Shown piece after piece: positions 16,837 to 24,792 of a DNA stretch of 33,836 bases. The translations under genes and the position numbers were made by a program. Below the pieces are notes generated by a model. That model made no database searches and had not been told where the DNA came from. It saw nothing but the letters and a program-made list of their open reading frames with translations. The number at the start of each line of letters is the position of its first letter. Position 1 is the first letter of the stretch. The stretch is from Fibrobacter sp. (GTDB lineage Bacteria; Fibrobacterota; Fibrobacteria; Fibrobacterales; Fibrobacteraceae), in assembly GCA_024689485.1 (NCBI GenBank), contig JAILDK010000017.1:1-33836 (forward strand), given 5' to 3'.

Positions 16837-17325
16837 ATGGCAGATATGATCGACGATGAAGAATTGAACGTTTCCGAAGAAAAGCCTAACGAGGACAACA
16901 TCGAAAGTGCGATGAAGCCGCGCGATTACAGTTCGCGTCGCGTTCTCCTGTGGGAACCGGATGAAAATCGCCGTAATTGTGCAATTGAAGTAATCTCGGG
17001 TCTTTTGACCGGTGCTTTTGTCGATGGCGTGGGCACGGAAGAAGAAGCTCTCCAGAAGCTCGATGAAGAACTCTGGGATACTTTTGTCGTGGACTTCTAC
17101 AACGAAGGCTGCTCGGAATCGGAATTCATCAAAAAGGTGAACAATTATCCGAATTCGATTCTTGTCGCGCTGAACCTCGCTCCGTTCACCCTTCCGGAAG
17201 AACGTAACCGTTACAAGATCGAACCTCTCCGCAAGCTCTTCGAAGTTGAAAAGCCGAAGTCGGAAGAAGAGGAAGAGATGGCCGACATCTCCGATGACGA
17301 TTCCTTCGACGAGGAAGATTCGTAA
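16837..17325 (+). CDS. Degenerate response-regulator receiver-like protein with acidic ends
   Basis: A 162-residue protein I cannot assign to a named family. Residues 34 to about 138 read like a receiver domain. Strand 1 ends in EPDENRR (40-46) where active receivers have EDDE. Strand 3 gives VVDFYNEG, with Asp86 at the phosphoacceptor place. Strand 4 ends in VALN, where Thr/Ser is usual, and the KP switch lysine appears as Glu-Pro (IEPL). The protein may therefore be a pseudo-receiver. The first 30 and last 25 residues are strongly acidic. I start at the ATG at 16837 because AAGGAA lies five bases upstream; the open frame before it has no ribosome site and runs into the mdh terminator. It precedes the ABC ATPase gene by 10 bases, so the two are probably co-transcribed. 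Confidence 0.75.
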   Translation: MADMIDDEELNVSEEKPNEDNIESAMKPRDYSSRRVLLWEPDENRRNCAIEVISGLLTGAFVDGVGTEEEALQKLDEELWDTFVVDFYNEGCSESEFIKKVNNYPNSILVALNLAPFTLPEERNRYKIEPLRKLFEVEKPKSEEEEEMADISDDDSFDEEDS

Positions 17326-17335
17326 GGACTGATTT

Positions 17336-18427
17336 ATGGCAGAAGCCAAATCAGCGATTGAACTTTCGCACGTTTCCAAGGCTTACCCTGGAGACGTAGA
17401 TGCGGTTAACGACGTCTCGCTTTCCATTCGGGAAGGCGAGTTTGTCGCTTTGGTCGGCCCGTCGGGCTGTGGAAAATCTTCCATTCTGCGCATGATCGCA
17501 GGGCTTGAAGCTCCTTCGGAAGGGGATCTTTTGCTGCATGGAGAAGATGCGAGCAGACTCGATCCGAAGGACCGCGACATCGCCATGGTGTTCCAGACAC
17601 ATGCGCTGTATCCGCACATGACTGTCCGTCAAAATCTGGAATTTGCTCTTCGCATGAAGGTCGTCTATTCGGCGAAGGAAATCGAGGAACGTATCCGCGA
17701 AGCTGTCGATATTTTGGACCTCGCTCCGCTGCTCGACCGTAAACCGAAGCACCTTTCCGGCGGTCAACGCCAGCGTGTTGCCTTGGGAAGAGCGCTTGTC
17801 CGCAAACCGAAGATCTTCCTCTTTGATGAGCCGCTTTCCGGTCTCGACGCCAAGATGAAGAATCAGATGTGCGTGGAACTCGGCCGTTTGCACTCGCGCT
17901 TACAGGCGACGATGGTGCTGGTGACGCACGATCAGAACGAAGCGATGACCATGGGCGACCGTGTCGTCTGTCTTTCGAATGGAAAGATTCAGCAGGTCGG
18001 GACGCCGATGGAACTTTACGAACATCCGGCGAATGAATTTGTGGCGAGCTTTATCGGGGTTCCTCCGATGAACATCTTCGCTGCGCAGTGGGGACGTGAT
18101 GGCCTTTATTTTGAAAAGGCGGGATTCACTTTCCCGGTCTCCGAAGCGTTTGCGTCAAAGTACCGCACAGTTCCTCGTATGCTTGTCGGGGTTCGTCCGG
18201 AATTCTTTACCATTACGGCTGCGGGTCCGAATACGATTGTCGCCGTAATCGAAGTGGTGGAACATCTGGGTTACGAAACGCTGGTCTATGCGCAGTGTAA
18301 CGATTTGAGTTTGGTCGTTCGCGTTCCGCCGCTTGCTAGTTTTACGGTCGGCGAAAAGATCTATCTCGCGCTCGACGAAAAGAATATTCACTTGTTTGAT
18401 ATTTCGACAGGGGCAAGTTTCTTTTGA
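17336..18427 (+). CDS. Sugar-type ABC importer ATPase (MsmK/UgpC/MalK family)
   Basis: A 363-residue cytoplasmic ATPase that powers uptake through the two permeases downstream. The nucleotide domain has Walker A GPSGCGKSS (41-49), the Q-loop region MVFQTHALYPHMTV, signature LSGGQRQR (140-147), Walker B IFLFDE (160-165) and the switch His in LVTHDQ. A C-terminal TOBE domain (about 240-363) is the regulatory part of MalK/UgpC-type proteins. The ribosome site TAAGGA overlaps the stop of the receiver-like gene. Its own stop overlaps the next gene's TTG start. The transported sugar or polyol cannot be read from the ATPase, since such subunits are often shared. Confidence 0.95.
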   Translation: MAEAKSAIELSHVSKAYPGDVDAVNDVSLSIREGEFVALVGPSGCGKSSILRMIAGLEAPSEGDLLLHGEDASRLDPKDRDIAMVFQTHALYPHMTVRQNLEFALRMKVVYSAKEIEERIREAVDILDLAPLLDRKPKHLSGGQRQRVALGRALVRKPKIFLFDEPLSGLDAKMKNQMCVELGRLHSRLQATMVLVTHDQNEAMTMGDRVVCLSNGKIQQVGTPMELYEHPANEFVASFIGVPPMNIFAAQWGRDGLYFEKAGFTFPVSEAFASKYRTVPRMLVGVRPEFFTITAAGPNTIVAVIEVVEHLGYETLVYAQCNDLSLVVRVPPLASFTVGEKIYLALDEKNIHLFDISTGASFF

Positions 18428-19791
18428 GAATCTTCCGGGCTATTAGGCTTTTGGCCATGTTGCTCTGTGCAGCTTTCCTAGGAAGCTGTAGCTCGGACGA
18501 TGGTCTGCAAAAAGAAGTTTTGCAGCTCTGGATTATGCCGAACAGTCCTGACCCGACTGCGGATATGCAGCACGTTCTGCGCAACTTTGAACTTGAAAAT
18601 CCGGGTATCGAAGTACAGGTGACTGTTCTTGACTGGAGCGTCGCCTGGACAAAAATTACGACAGCCGCTTCCACGCGAAGCGGTCCCGATGTGATTCAGA
18701 TGCCGACGACTTGGGCCGCGGCTGTGACGGCAATGGGCGCTCTCATGTCGATGGATTCGCTGATTGCGGTCTCGGGCGGGGATTCCGTATTTGCGTCCGT
18801 GTCGATGAAATTTGCGCGTCCTGTCGGCGTTCAAAAGGCGACTTCCATTCCGTGGTTCCTGGATGTACGCCCCCTGTATTACAGGCGTGATGTTTTGGCT
18901 GAAGCGGGAGTCAATCCGGCCAAGGTTCGAAATTGGGACGAATTCCGTGTAGCCTTGGAAAAAATTCGCAAGGCCAATTTGAAAATCGAAGATCAGCATA
19001 TCGATCCGATTGGATATCCAGGAAAGCATGACTGGAATGTGATTCACAATTTGGCTCCGTGGATCTGGGGCGCCGGTGGAGACTTTTTGGATTCGACGGG
19101 AACGGAAAGCCGTCTTGCGACCAAGGAGAGCATCAACGGAATTCTGTTCTATTTGAGCCTGGTGCGCGATGGCTATAATAGCCGTAAGAATCTGTCGAAG
19201 AATACGAACCAGGTGAGCATGGATTTTGACGAAGGCCGTCTGGCGTTCTGGTTTGATGTTACGAATAAGACGCTTTATTTGGACAGCCCGCGTTTCCTCG
19301 GCGGTTCTTCGAAGAACGTGACGGCTCGCAATTATTCGGCAATGCTTCCGCCGGTCGCTCCTTTGGGAAAGACGCCTTATTATTTTGCTGGCGGTTCGAA
19401 TCTTTCGGTTTCTCGCTATACAAAGCATAAACGGGCGGCGATGGCTCTTGTGCGTTATTTGGCGGCCCGTCCGGACGTTCAGCTGGAAATCGCCCGTGTG
19501 ATGGGCTTTATGCCGGCGCTCCTTTCCACGTATGAATATCCGTTCTTCAAGGATGACGGAAAGCGTGATGTGTTCCAACAGATGGTTCTGCATTTGCGCT
19601 CTTACCCGGCGGTTCCGTATTGGGGTGAAATTGAAACGGAAATTTTGCTCCGCCGCTTTGGAAATATCTTCGACCTGATTACGTCGAGCCCGGAAAAGGT
19701 TTGGCCGGAAAAGGATATTATTGCAGAAATTCGTGCCGCGGATAGGGAAGTGGACCGCTTTATCCATCGCCAGAGGGAGGGTAATCGATGA
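18424..19791 (+). CDS. Extracellular solute-binding lipoprotein, family 1 (sugar type)
   Basis: A 455-residue lipoprotein that captures substrate for the ABC importer. The signal peptide ends in a lipobox (LGSC) with the lipid-bearing Cys at about residue 22. The mature part has the family 1 pattern, for example FELENPGIEVQV, then GPDVIQMPTTW, and near the end FAGGSNLSVSRYTKHK and AMALVRYLAA. It starts with TTG at 18424, overlapping the ATPase stop (TTGA). The next ATG (18457) would cut off most of the signal peptide, so TTG is preferred. The permease gene overlaps the stop by ATGA. Substrate specificity is unknown, though the family mostly binds mono- and oligosaccharides. Confidence 0.92.
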   Translation: MRIFRAIRLLAMLLCAAFLGSCSSDDGLQKEVLQLWIMPNSPDPTADMQHVLRNFELENPGIEVQVTVLDWSVAWTKITTAASTRSGPDVIQMPTTWAAAVTAMGALMSMDSLIAVSGGDSVFASVSMKFARPVGVQKATSIPWFLDVRPLYYRRDVLAEAGVNPAKVRNWDEFRVALEKIRKANLKIEDQHIDPIGYPGKHDWNVIHNLAPWIWGAGGDFLDSTGTESRLATKESINGILFYLSLVRDGYNSRKNLSKNTNQVSMDFDEGRLAFWFDVTNKTLYLDSPRFLGGSSKNVTARNYSAMLPPVAPLGKTPYYFAGGSNLSVSRYTKHKRAAMALVRYLAARPDVQLEIARVMGFMPALLSTYEYPFFKDDGKRDVFQQMVLHLRSYPAVPYWGEIETEILLRRFGNIFDLITSSPEKVWPEKDIIAEIRAADREVDRFIHRQREGNR

Positions 19792-20726
19792 GAAAGCGTT
19801 ACGTCTTCCTTTTGCCGTTGCTCGTTTTTTTGATGCTCGTTTTTGTGATTCCTGTCTTGATGGGAATCGTGCTTCCGTTCTTTTCGGGTGAAGCGACTCC
19901 GCAAGAGATCCAAAACGGCTCTTTTAGCATTGCGCATTTTATCGAATCGGTTTCGTCGGGTGCGGGAACGGGCTTGATTGATGCAATCCGCAATACGTTG
20001 ATTTACACCTTCTGCGTTTCGAGTGGCTGTATCATTTTGGGCCTTTTCGGGGCTTTGCTGGTGACGCAGAAATTCCCGTCTGCGGGTGTCGTCCGATTTT
20101 TGCTGATGATTTCTTGGGTGGTGCCGACTTATATCGTTGGCCTTCTTTGGGGATTCATGTGGCAGCAGGATGAAGGCATTATCAATATGATCCTGTTCGA
20201 TTATTTGCATTGGGATCAGATTACGGGAATTTTTGGTGCGACATGGAATTATTTGCCGGATGGAACCCTAGTGAAACCGAACTGGCTGACGGGTCCGAAT
20301 ACGATCTGGGCAATTATTGTGCCGGCGATTTGGCGTAACTGGCCGTTCTGCATGATGATGTTCCTTTCGGGGCTTTCGGCGATTCCGCACGATATCTACG
20401 AAGCTGCGGAAATCGATGGTATTCCTCCGCGTGAACGTTTTTGGCATATCACATTGCCGATTTTACGCCCGATTTTTGGCGTCGTCATTCTCGAATGCTT
20501 GGTGATCAATATGTACAGCTTTAACCTTGTCGCGATGATGTTCGGCAACGGTTCGGGCTTCCCGGGCAAATTCGGCGATTTGATGATGACGTTCCTTTAC
20601 CGTACATCTTTCCAGACTTGGAATTTTGGCGCAGGAGCGGCTCTCGGTACGCTTTCGATGTTCTTTATGCTGATTTGCGTTTCGATCTGGTATCGGAATT
20701 TTGGAAAGGAACTGAAGAATGGTTAA
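19788..20726 (+). CDS. ABC sugar permease, MalF/UgpA type
   Basis: A 312-residue inner-membrane permease with about six helices. The EAA loop that docks onto the ATPase is visible as EAAEIDGIPPRERFWHITLP (about 205-224). The first helix (about 5-27) is followed by a loop of about 40 residues, so it lacks the large second periplasmic loop of E. coli MalF. It pairs with the MalG-type permease next to it, which it overlaps by eight bases. Together with the lipoprotein and the ATPase it forms a complete CUT1-like importer. No truncation is seen. Confidence 0.93.
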   Translation: MRKRYVFLLPLLVFLMLVFVIPVLMGIVLPFFSGEATPQEIQNGSFSIAHFIESVSSGAGTGLIDAIRNTLIYTFCVSSGCIILGLFGALLVTQKFPSAGVVRFLLMISWVVPTYIVGLLWGFMWQQDEGIINMILFDYLHWDQITGIFGATWNYLPDGTLVKPNWLTGPNTIWAIIVPAIWRNWPFCMMMFLSGLSAIPHDIYEAAEIDGIPPRERFWHITLPILRPIFGVVILECLVINMYSFNLVAMMFGNGSGFPGKFGDLMMTFLYRTSFQTWNFGAGAALGTLSMFFMLICVSIWYRNFGKELKNG

Positions 20727-22902
20727 GTTCCTCGCCTGGGCATTTGCACTTTTGAACGTCGCTCCGATCCTCTGGATGGTGTGGAGTTCTTTGCTCGGCT
20801 CCAGTGAAATTCAGCAGGGTAAAATCTTTCCGGATCCGTACCCGAATGACGTCGTCTTTTTTGAAAAGACGCTAAACCGCAGTGTGGTCGCTGCAACCTT
20901 GCACGGTCAGGTTTACCAGTACGAAAATAAGGAGTTGCAACCGAGTTCTCGTCAAAAACTCGATCTGCAGGCGGTGTCCGTCAACTATGTGCTTTCGGAT
21001 TCGAGCCTCTACGCCTTTTCGCCCGATGAAGGCCTCATGAAAGTCAATCTGTCGAAGATGCGAGTGGACCGCAAATGGAACTGGTCCGACTTCGAAAGCT
21101 CTTTCAAACAGTATGACTTCTCCACGTTCCGCTACGTGGCAAACCAGACTCCGGAAGGGGAATTCGCCCGTCTAGGCGCTCTTCTCGACACGGTCCCGCT
21201 GATCGAAAAATCGGAATGGACATTTGCAACGCTTTTCAAACGTTCCTTCCCCAGAGATTCAAGCGTCATGGAATCCCTGAACATGATCTTGAATTCGACC
21301 GAAAGCCTTTCCAAGGTCATCGCCATTTGGCAGAAGAAAACGGACTGGGTGAACCCGGCGATTGATAAACTCTTCAAAAAGCGCTTCCGTTCCACCAAGG
21401 AAAATCGTGAACTTTTCCGTTGGTGCTTAGCGGAACGCATTCCGACTCCGCTCACGATCTACCGTCGCATTCCGTGGTCTTCCATTTGGGTGGACCGTGT
21501 GCCGGCGAGCGATCACGGTGTGTCGATTGCGAGTGCGGGTAACATTCTTTGCGTGGGCATGTGGTGGGAATCCTTCCCGGGCATCGCCTTTGTGAATAAG
21601 AAAACGGGAAAGATTGGCTGGGTGACGCCGCAGACCGGTTTGCCGTCGAGTTCCGTGCAACGTATTTTGCGCGTTTCCGATAAGGAAGTTTTGGTGGCGC
21701 ACGACCAGGGATTCTCTTTGATCGATGTGCAAAGTGAAAAGGTCAAGGCGAACTATATCTTTGGCGAATCGGGGCTTCCATTTTACAATGGCCGCGATAT
21801 GCGCCTTTCCATTGTGAGCCGCAGTTCAATGCTCTTTGCCTGCGGACGTGAAATCGTCTTCTTTGATTTCCGTGCGGGTCATGCGGTTAAGCGTCTTTAT
21901 GGCGATTCGCATTTGTTCCAATCGGATATTTCGGTAATCAAGAGCGTTAGCAATCGAGTTTTCTTTGGACTGTCGAACGGCTTTGTCGAAATGAATCTTT
22001 GGGACCTGTTGAACGAAGGCAGTGAACAAAAAACGTATTCGGTGGATGGGACGGCGACGAGTCTTTTCTTTGACAATGGAAATCTGCTCGTTGGCATGCA
22101 AGAAGGTAAACTTGCGAATATCGATTTAGCTTCGGGCAGTGCGGTTGTCAAGGAACAGCTTCCTTCGGGCGGTTTGTATTTGCACTGGCGCAATTATGAA
22201 GACCTTTGGCGCACGATTCCGTTTGGCACTTTCCTTTCGAACTCCTTGCTGATTTGCTGCTCGACGGTCTTGATCTGTTTGATTCTCGGATCGCTTGCGG
22301 GCTACGGTCTTGCGCGGGCTTCTTTCCGTTTGAGCCGTTTTATGAATGTGGGTTTGATCTGGAGTCAGGTGATTCCGAACGTATTGCTTTTGATCCCGGC
22401 TTTCTTGATTGCGTCTTATTTGCAGTTGAATTCTTCGATTCATGTTTTGAATACGCGGTGGGGAATCATTGTGCTGTATTCGGCGCTCTTCCTTCCGATG
22501 GCGACCTGGATTTTGCAGAACTTCTTCCGTTCCGTTCCGCGTGAAATTGAAGAAGCCGCTTTGCTCGATGGCTGTACCCCGTTTACGGCGTTCTTCCGTG
22601 TGATCGTTCCTTCGTCTTTACCCGGCATTTTGACGACGGGCATTTACGTGTTCATTCTTGCGTGGGACGAACTGATGTTTGCCTGGGTGTTCTCGATGGA
22701 TGTTTCGACGGCGACGATTCCGGTGGGCATGCGACTTTTCTTTGGGCAGTTTGCGACGCGCTATGACTTGGTGATGGCGGCGGCAACCCTTTCTACTTTG
22801 CCTGTGATGATTCTCTTTATGATTGTTCAACGTCGCTTGATCAGCGGTTTCCCTGGTGGACGTGCTGTTGCGGCAAGGAATGTGGGCAAGAAGGTTCGAT
22901 AG
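20719..22902 (+). CDS. MalG-type ABC permease with a ~460-residue propeller-like extracytoplasmic insertion
   Basis: A 727-residue protein, whereas MalG-type permeases are usually about 280. Residues 4-26 form helix 1. Residues 27 to about 490 have no membrane segments and should lie outside the inner membrane. From about 493 the normal permease core resumes with five helices and the EAA loop (EEAALLDGCTPFTAFF). The second half of the insertion has repeated beta-strand units, such as TGLPSSSVQRIL followed by VLVAHDQGFSLIDV, then LFACGREIVFFDF, RVFFGLSNGFVEMNL and LLVGMQEGKLANIDL. These look like propeller blades of the two-component-regulator or PQQ-like type. The first half is mixed and helical around 140-240. 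The frame is intact throughout with even codon use, so this is a real fusion, not an assembly artefact. It is the last gene of the importer operon. Confidence 0.9.
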   Translation: MVKFLAWAFALLNVAPILWMVWSSLLGSSEIQQGKIFPDPYPNDVVFFEKTLNRSVVAATLHGQVYQYENKELQPSSRQKLDLQAVSVNYVLSDSSLYAFSPDEGLMKVNLSKMRVDRKWNWSDFESSFKQYDFSTFRYVANQTPEGEFARLGALLDTVPLIEKSEWTFATLFKRSFPRDSSVMESLNMILNSTESLSKVIAIWQKKTDWVNPAIDKLFKKRFRSTKENRELFRWCLAERIPTPLTIYRRIPWSSIWVDRVPASDHGVSIASAGNILCVGMWWESFPGIAFVNKKTGKIGWVTPQTGLPSSSVQRILRVSDKEVLVAHDQGFSLIDVQSEKVKANYIFGESGLPFYNGRDMRLSIVSRSSMLFACGREIVFFDFRAGHAVKRLYGDSHLFQSDISVIKSVSNRVFFGLSNGFVEMNLWDLLNEGSEQKTYSVDGTATSLFFDNGNLLVGMQEGKLANIDLASGSAVVKEQLPSGGLYLHWRNYEDLWRTIPFGTFLSNSLLICCSTVLICLILGSLAGYGLARASFRLSRFMNVGLIWSQVIPNVLLLIPAFLIASYLQLNSSIHVLNTRWGIIVLYSALFLPMATWILQNFFRSVPREIEEAALLDGCTPFTAFFRVIVPSSLPGILTTGIYVFILAWDELMFAWVFSMDVSTATIPVGMRLFFGQFATRYDLVMAAATLSTLPVMILFMIVQRRLISGFPGGRAVAARNVGKKVR

Positions 22903-22956
22903 GGGAATGACAAATTGCTATTTTGCAGTCGAAAATTTGGTTTTGGAGCTTTCTAA

Positions 22957-24786
22957 ATGAAGATTCAGCGTAAAAAATCTGATGAATCCCGTGCAACACG
23001 AATTTCTCGTGTGTATTTCAATCGCATGTTCCCGAAGCGAATGGATGCGCTTGAAGTGGCTCTTTCTGTGTTTGTGGGTGTCTTTATCGGTGTTTGGCCA
23101 ACGATCGGCGTGGCGATTATTTTGACGGTCGCTCTTTGTGCGTTGTTCAAGCTTCCGAAAGTTCCGGGCGTGATTTCTTCTTTCGTTGCGAATCCGGTGA
23201 CCCAGTTTGGATTCTTCTATCCGTCGGGATATTTTCTCGGTAAAAAGATCTGGCATCCCGAATCGATTACCTTCGATTTTTTGGAAGAACTGAAGGGGCT
23301 TTCTTTTAGCAACGCGATTGAAGTGGTTTCTCGCCTTTGGAATGAAGCGGCGGGTCACGTGATCGCTTTCCTTATCGGTATCACGATTGTCGCCTTTATT
23401 TTTGGTTTGATTTTTGGCATCGCTGCCTACTTCATCGTTTCGTATCGCAAGCGCAAGCACATCGATATCAAGAACAAGTACATCCACGAATTGATCGCCG
23501 AAGATCAAGTTATTATTAAAGAAGCCAAGCAAAAAGGAAAACACATGCATATCTTTCCGTTCAAAGCACTCCGTCCTGTTGATCCCGCCCAGGCAAAGGA
23601 TATTTCCGCTCTGCCGTATGACGTGATGAACCGTGAAGAAGCCAAGGAAATGGCCAAGGGCCTTCCGTATTCCTATCTGCGCATCACCCGTGCAGAACTT
23701 GAACTCCCGGATTCCGTGGACGCCTATGACCCGCAGGTCTATGCGCACGCCAAGGAAAACTTGGACAAGTTCATCGCTGAAGGCGTGATCGCTTTCGATA
23801 AGAAGGATTGCCTCTACATTTACCGTCAGACGATGGAAGGCCGCGAACAGTACGGTCTCGTTTGCACGGTGCCGGCGAAGGATTACTTCGAAGGCGTCAT
23901 CAAGAAGCACGAACTCACCCGTAAGGATAAGGAAGACGACCGTCTTCGCCACGTGCTCGCCACGAATTCCAACACGGGTCCGGTGTTCCTCACCTACCGT
24001 GACAACGGTCAGTTCGAACTGCTCAAGGACATCATCGCTCGCAAGCCGGTCTATGACTTTGTGACGGAAGCCGACGGCTTTGGCCACACGGTCTGGGTCA
24101 TCGAAGACGATGCAGAAATCGAAAAGATCTGCCGCGCCTTTGACGCCGTTCCGGTCAGCTACATCGCCGATGGTCACCACCGTAGCGCCGCTGGCGCTCG
24201 TGCCGCAGGTTACCGCGCTTCGCAGAACCCGGAAAACAAGGGCGACGAAGAATACAACCGTTACCTCGCTATTCTCTTCCCGAGCACTCAGCTCAAGATC
24301 TTGGATTACAACCGCGTCCTGAAGGATTTGAACGGTCGTACTCCGGAACAGTTCATGGAAGAATTGAAGAAGGTCTTCGAAATTTCGGAACTCCCGGCAC
24401 AGGCTCACCCGACGAAGCAGAATGTGGTGAACATGTACCTCGGCGGCAAGTGGTACGCTTGCGAATTCAAGCAGGAATACTTGCAGAACCTCGGCCCGGT
24501 CGATAGCCTCGACGTGGCTCTTCTCCAGAAGCTCGTTCTGAAGCCGCTCTTCAACGTGGAAGATCCGAGAACCGCTCAGAACATCGACTTTGTCGGTGGT
24601 ATCCGCGGTCTTGGCGAACTCGAAAAGCGCGTGAATTCCGGTGAATGCGCAGTCGCTTTTGCGATGTACCCGACTTCCTTGGATCAGCTGATGGCGATTG
24701 CCGACGCCGGTGAAATCATGCCGCCGAAGAGCACATGGTTTGAGCCGAAACTGCGCGACGGTCTCCTCGTTCATACGCTCGACTAA
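22957..24786 (+). CDS. DUF2062 membrane domain fused to a DUF1015 domain
   Basis: A 609-residue open frame joining two proteins that are normally separate. Residues 1-196 are a DUF2062-type membrane domain with about three helices (for example VFVGVFIGVWPTIGVA and the NPVTQFGFFYPSGY motif). Residues 197-609 form a complete DUF1015 protein beginning MHIFPFKALRPV and containing the hallmark ADGHHRSAA. DUF1015 is often encoded beside serine biosynthesis genes in anaerobes, but its chemistry is not firmly settled, so I do not assign a reaction. The ATG at 22957 follows GGAG by eight bases. Met197 has its own ribosome site (see the separate entry), and codon bias rises sharply after it, so DUF1015 may also be made alone. 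The next gene starts six bases after the stop. Confidence 0.85.
   Translation: MKIQRKKSDESRATRISRVYFNRMFPKRMDALEVALSVFVGVFIGVWPTIGVAIILTVALCALFKLPKVPGVISSFVANPVTQFGFFYPSGYFLGKKIWHPESITFDFLEELKGLSFSNAIEVVSRLWNEAAGHVIAFLIGITIVAFIFGLIFGIAAYFIVSYRKRKHIDIKNKYIHELIAEDQVIIKEAKQKGKHMHIFPFKALRPVDPAQAKDISALPYDVMNREEAKEMAKGLPYSYLRITRAELELPDSVDAYDPQVYAHAKENLDKFIAEGVIAFDKKDCLYIYRQTMEGREQYGLVCTVPAKDYFEGVIKKHELTRKDKEDDRLRHVLATNSNTGPVFLTYRDNGQFELLKDIIARKPVYDFVTEADGFGHTVWVIEDDAEIEKICRAFDAVPVSYIADGHHRSAAGARAAGYRASQNPENKGDEEYNRYLAILFPSTQLKILDYNRVLKDLNGRTPEQFMEELKKVFEISELPAQAHPTKQNVVNMYLGGKWYACEFKQEYLQNLGPVDSLDVALLQKLVLKPLFNVEDPRTAQNIDFVGGIRGLGELEKRVNSGECAVAFAMYPTSLDQLMAIADAGEIMPPKSTWFEPKLRDGLLVHTLD
23534..23547 (+). 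promoter_or_regulatory. In-frame internal ribosome-binding site and ATG at the DUF2062/DUF1015 junction
   Basis: AAGGA (23534-23538) lies six bases before an in-frame ATG at 23545-23547, exactly where DUF1015 homology begins. It could produce a free 413-residue DUF1015 protein in addition to the fused form. Confidence 0.5.
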
Positions 24787-24792
24787 TCGAAG

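Noticed and set aside
18424-18459. ATG at 18457 as the start of the solute-binding lipoprotein
   Set aside because: It leaves about 11 residues before the lipobox Cys. The TTG at 18424 gives a complete signal peptide and the usual four-base overlap.
23500-23560. A frameshift or lost stop explaining the DUF2062-DUF1015 fusion
   Set aside because: The frame is continuous with sensible residues on both sides. An error cannot be excluded without reads, so it is reported as a fusion with that caveat.
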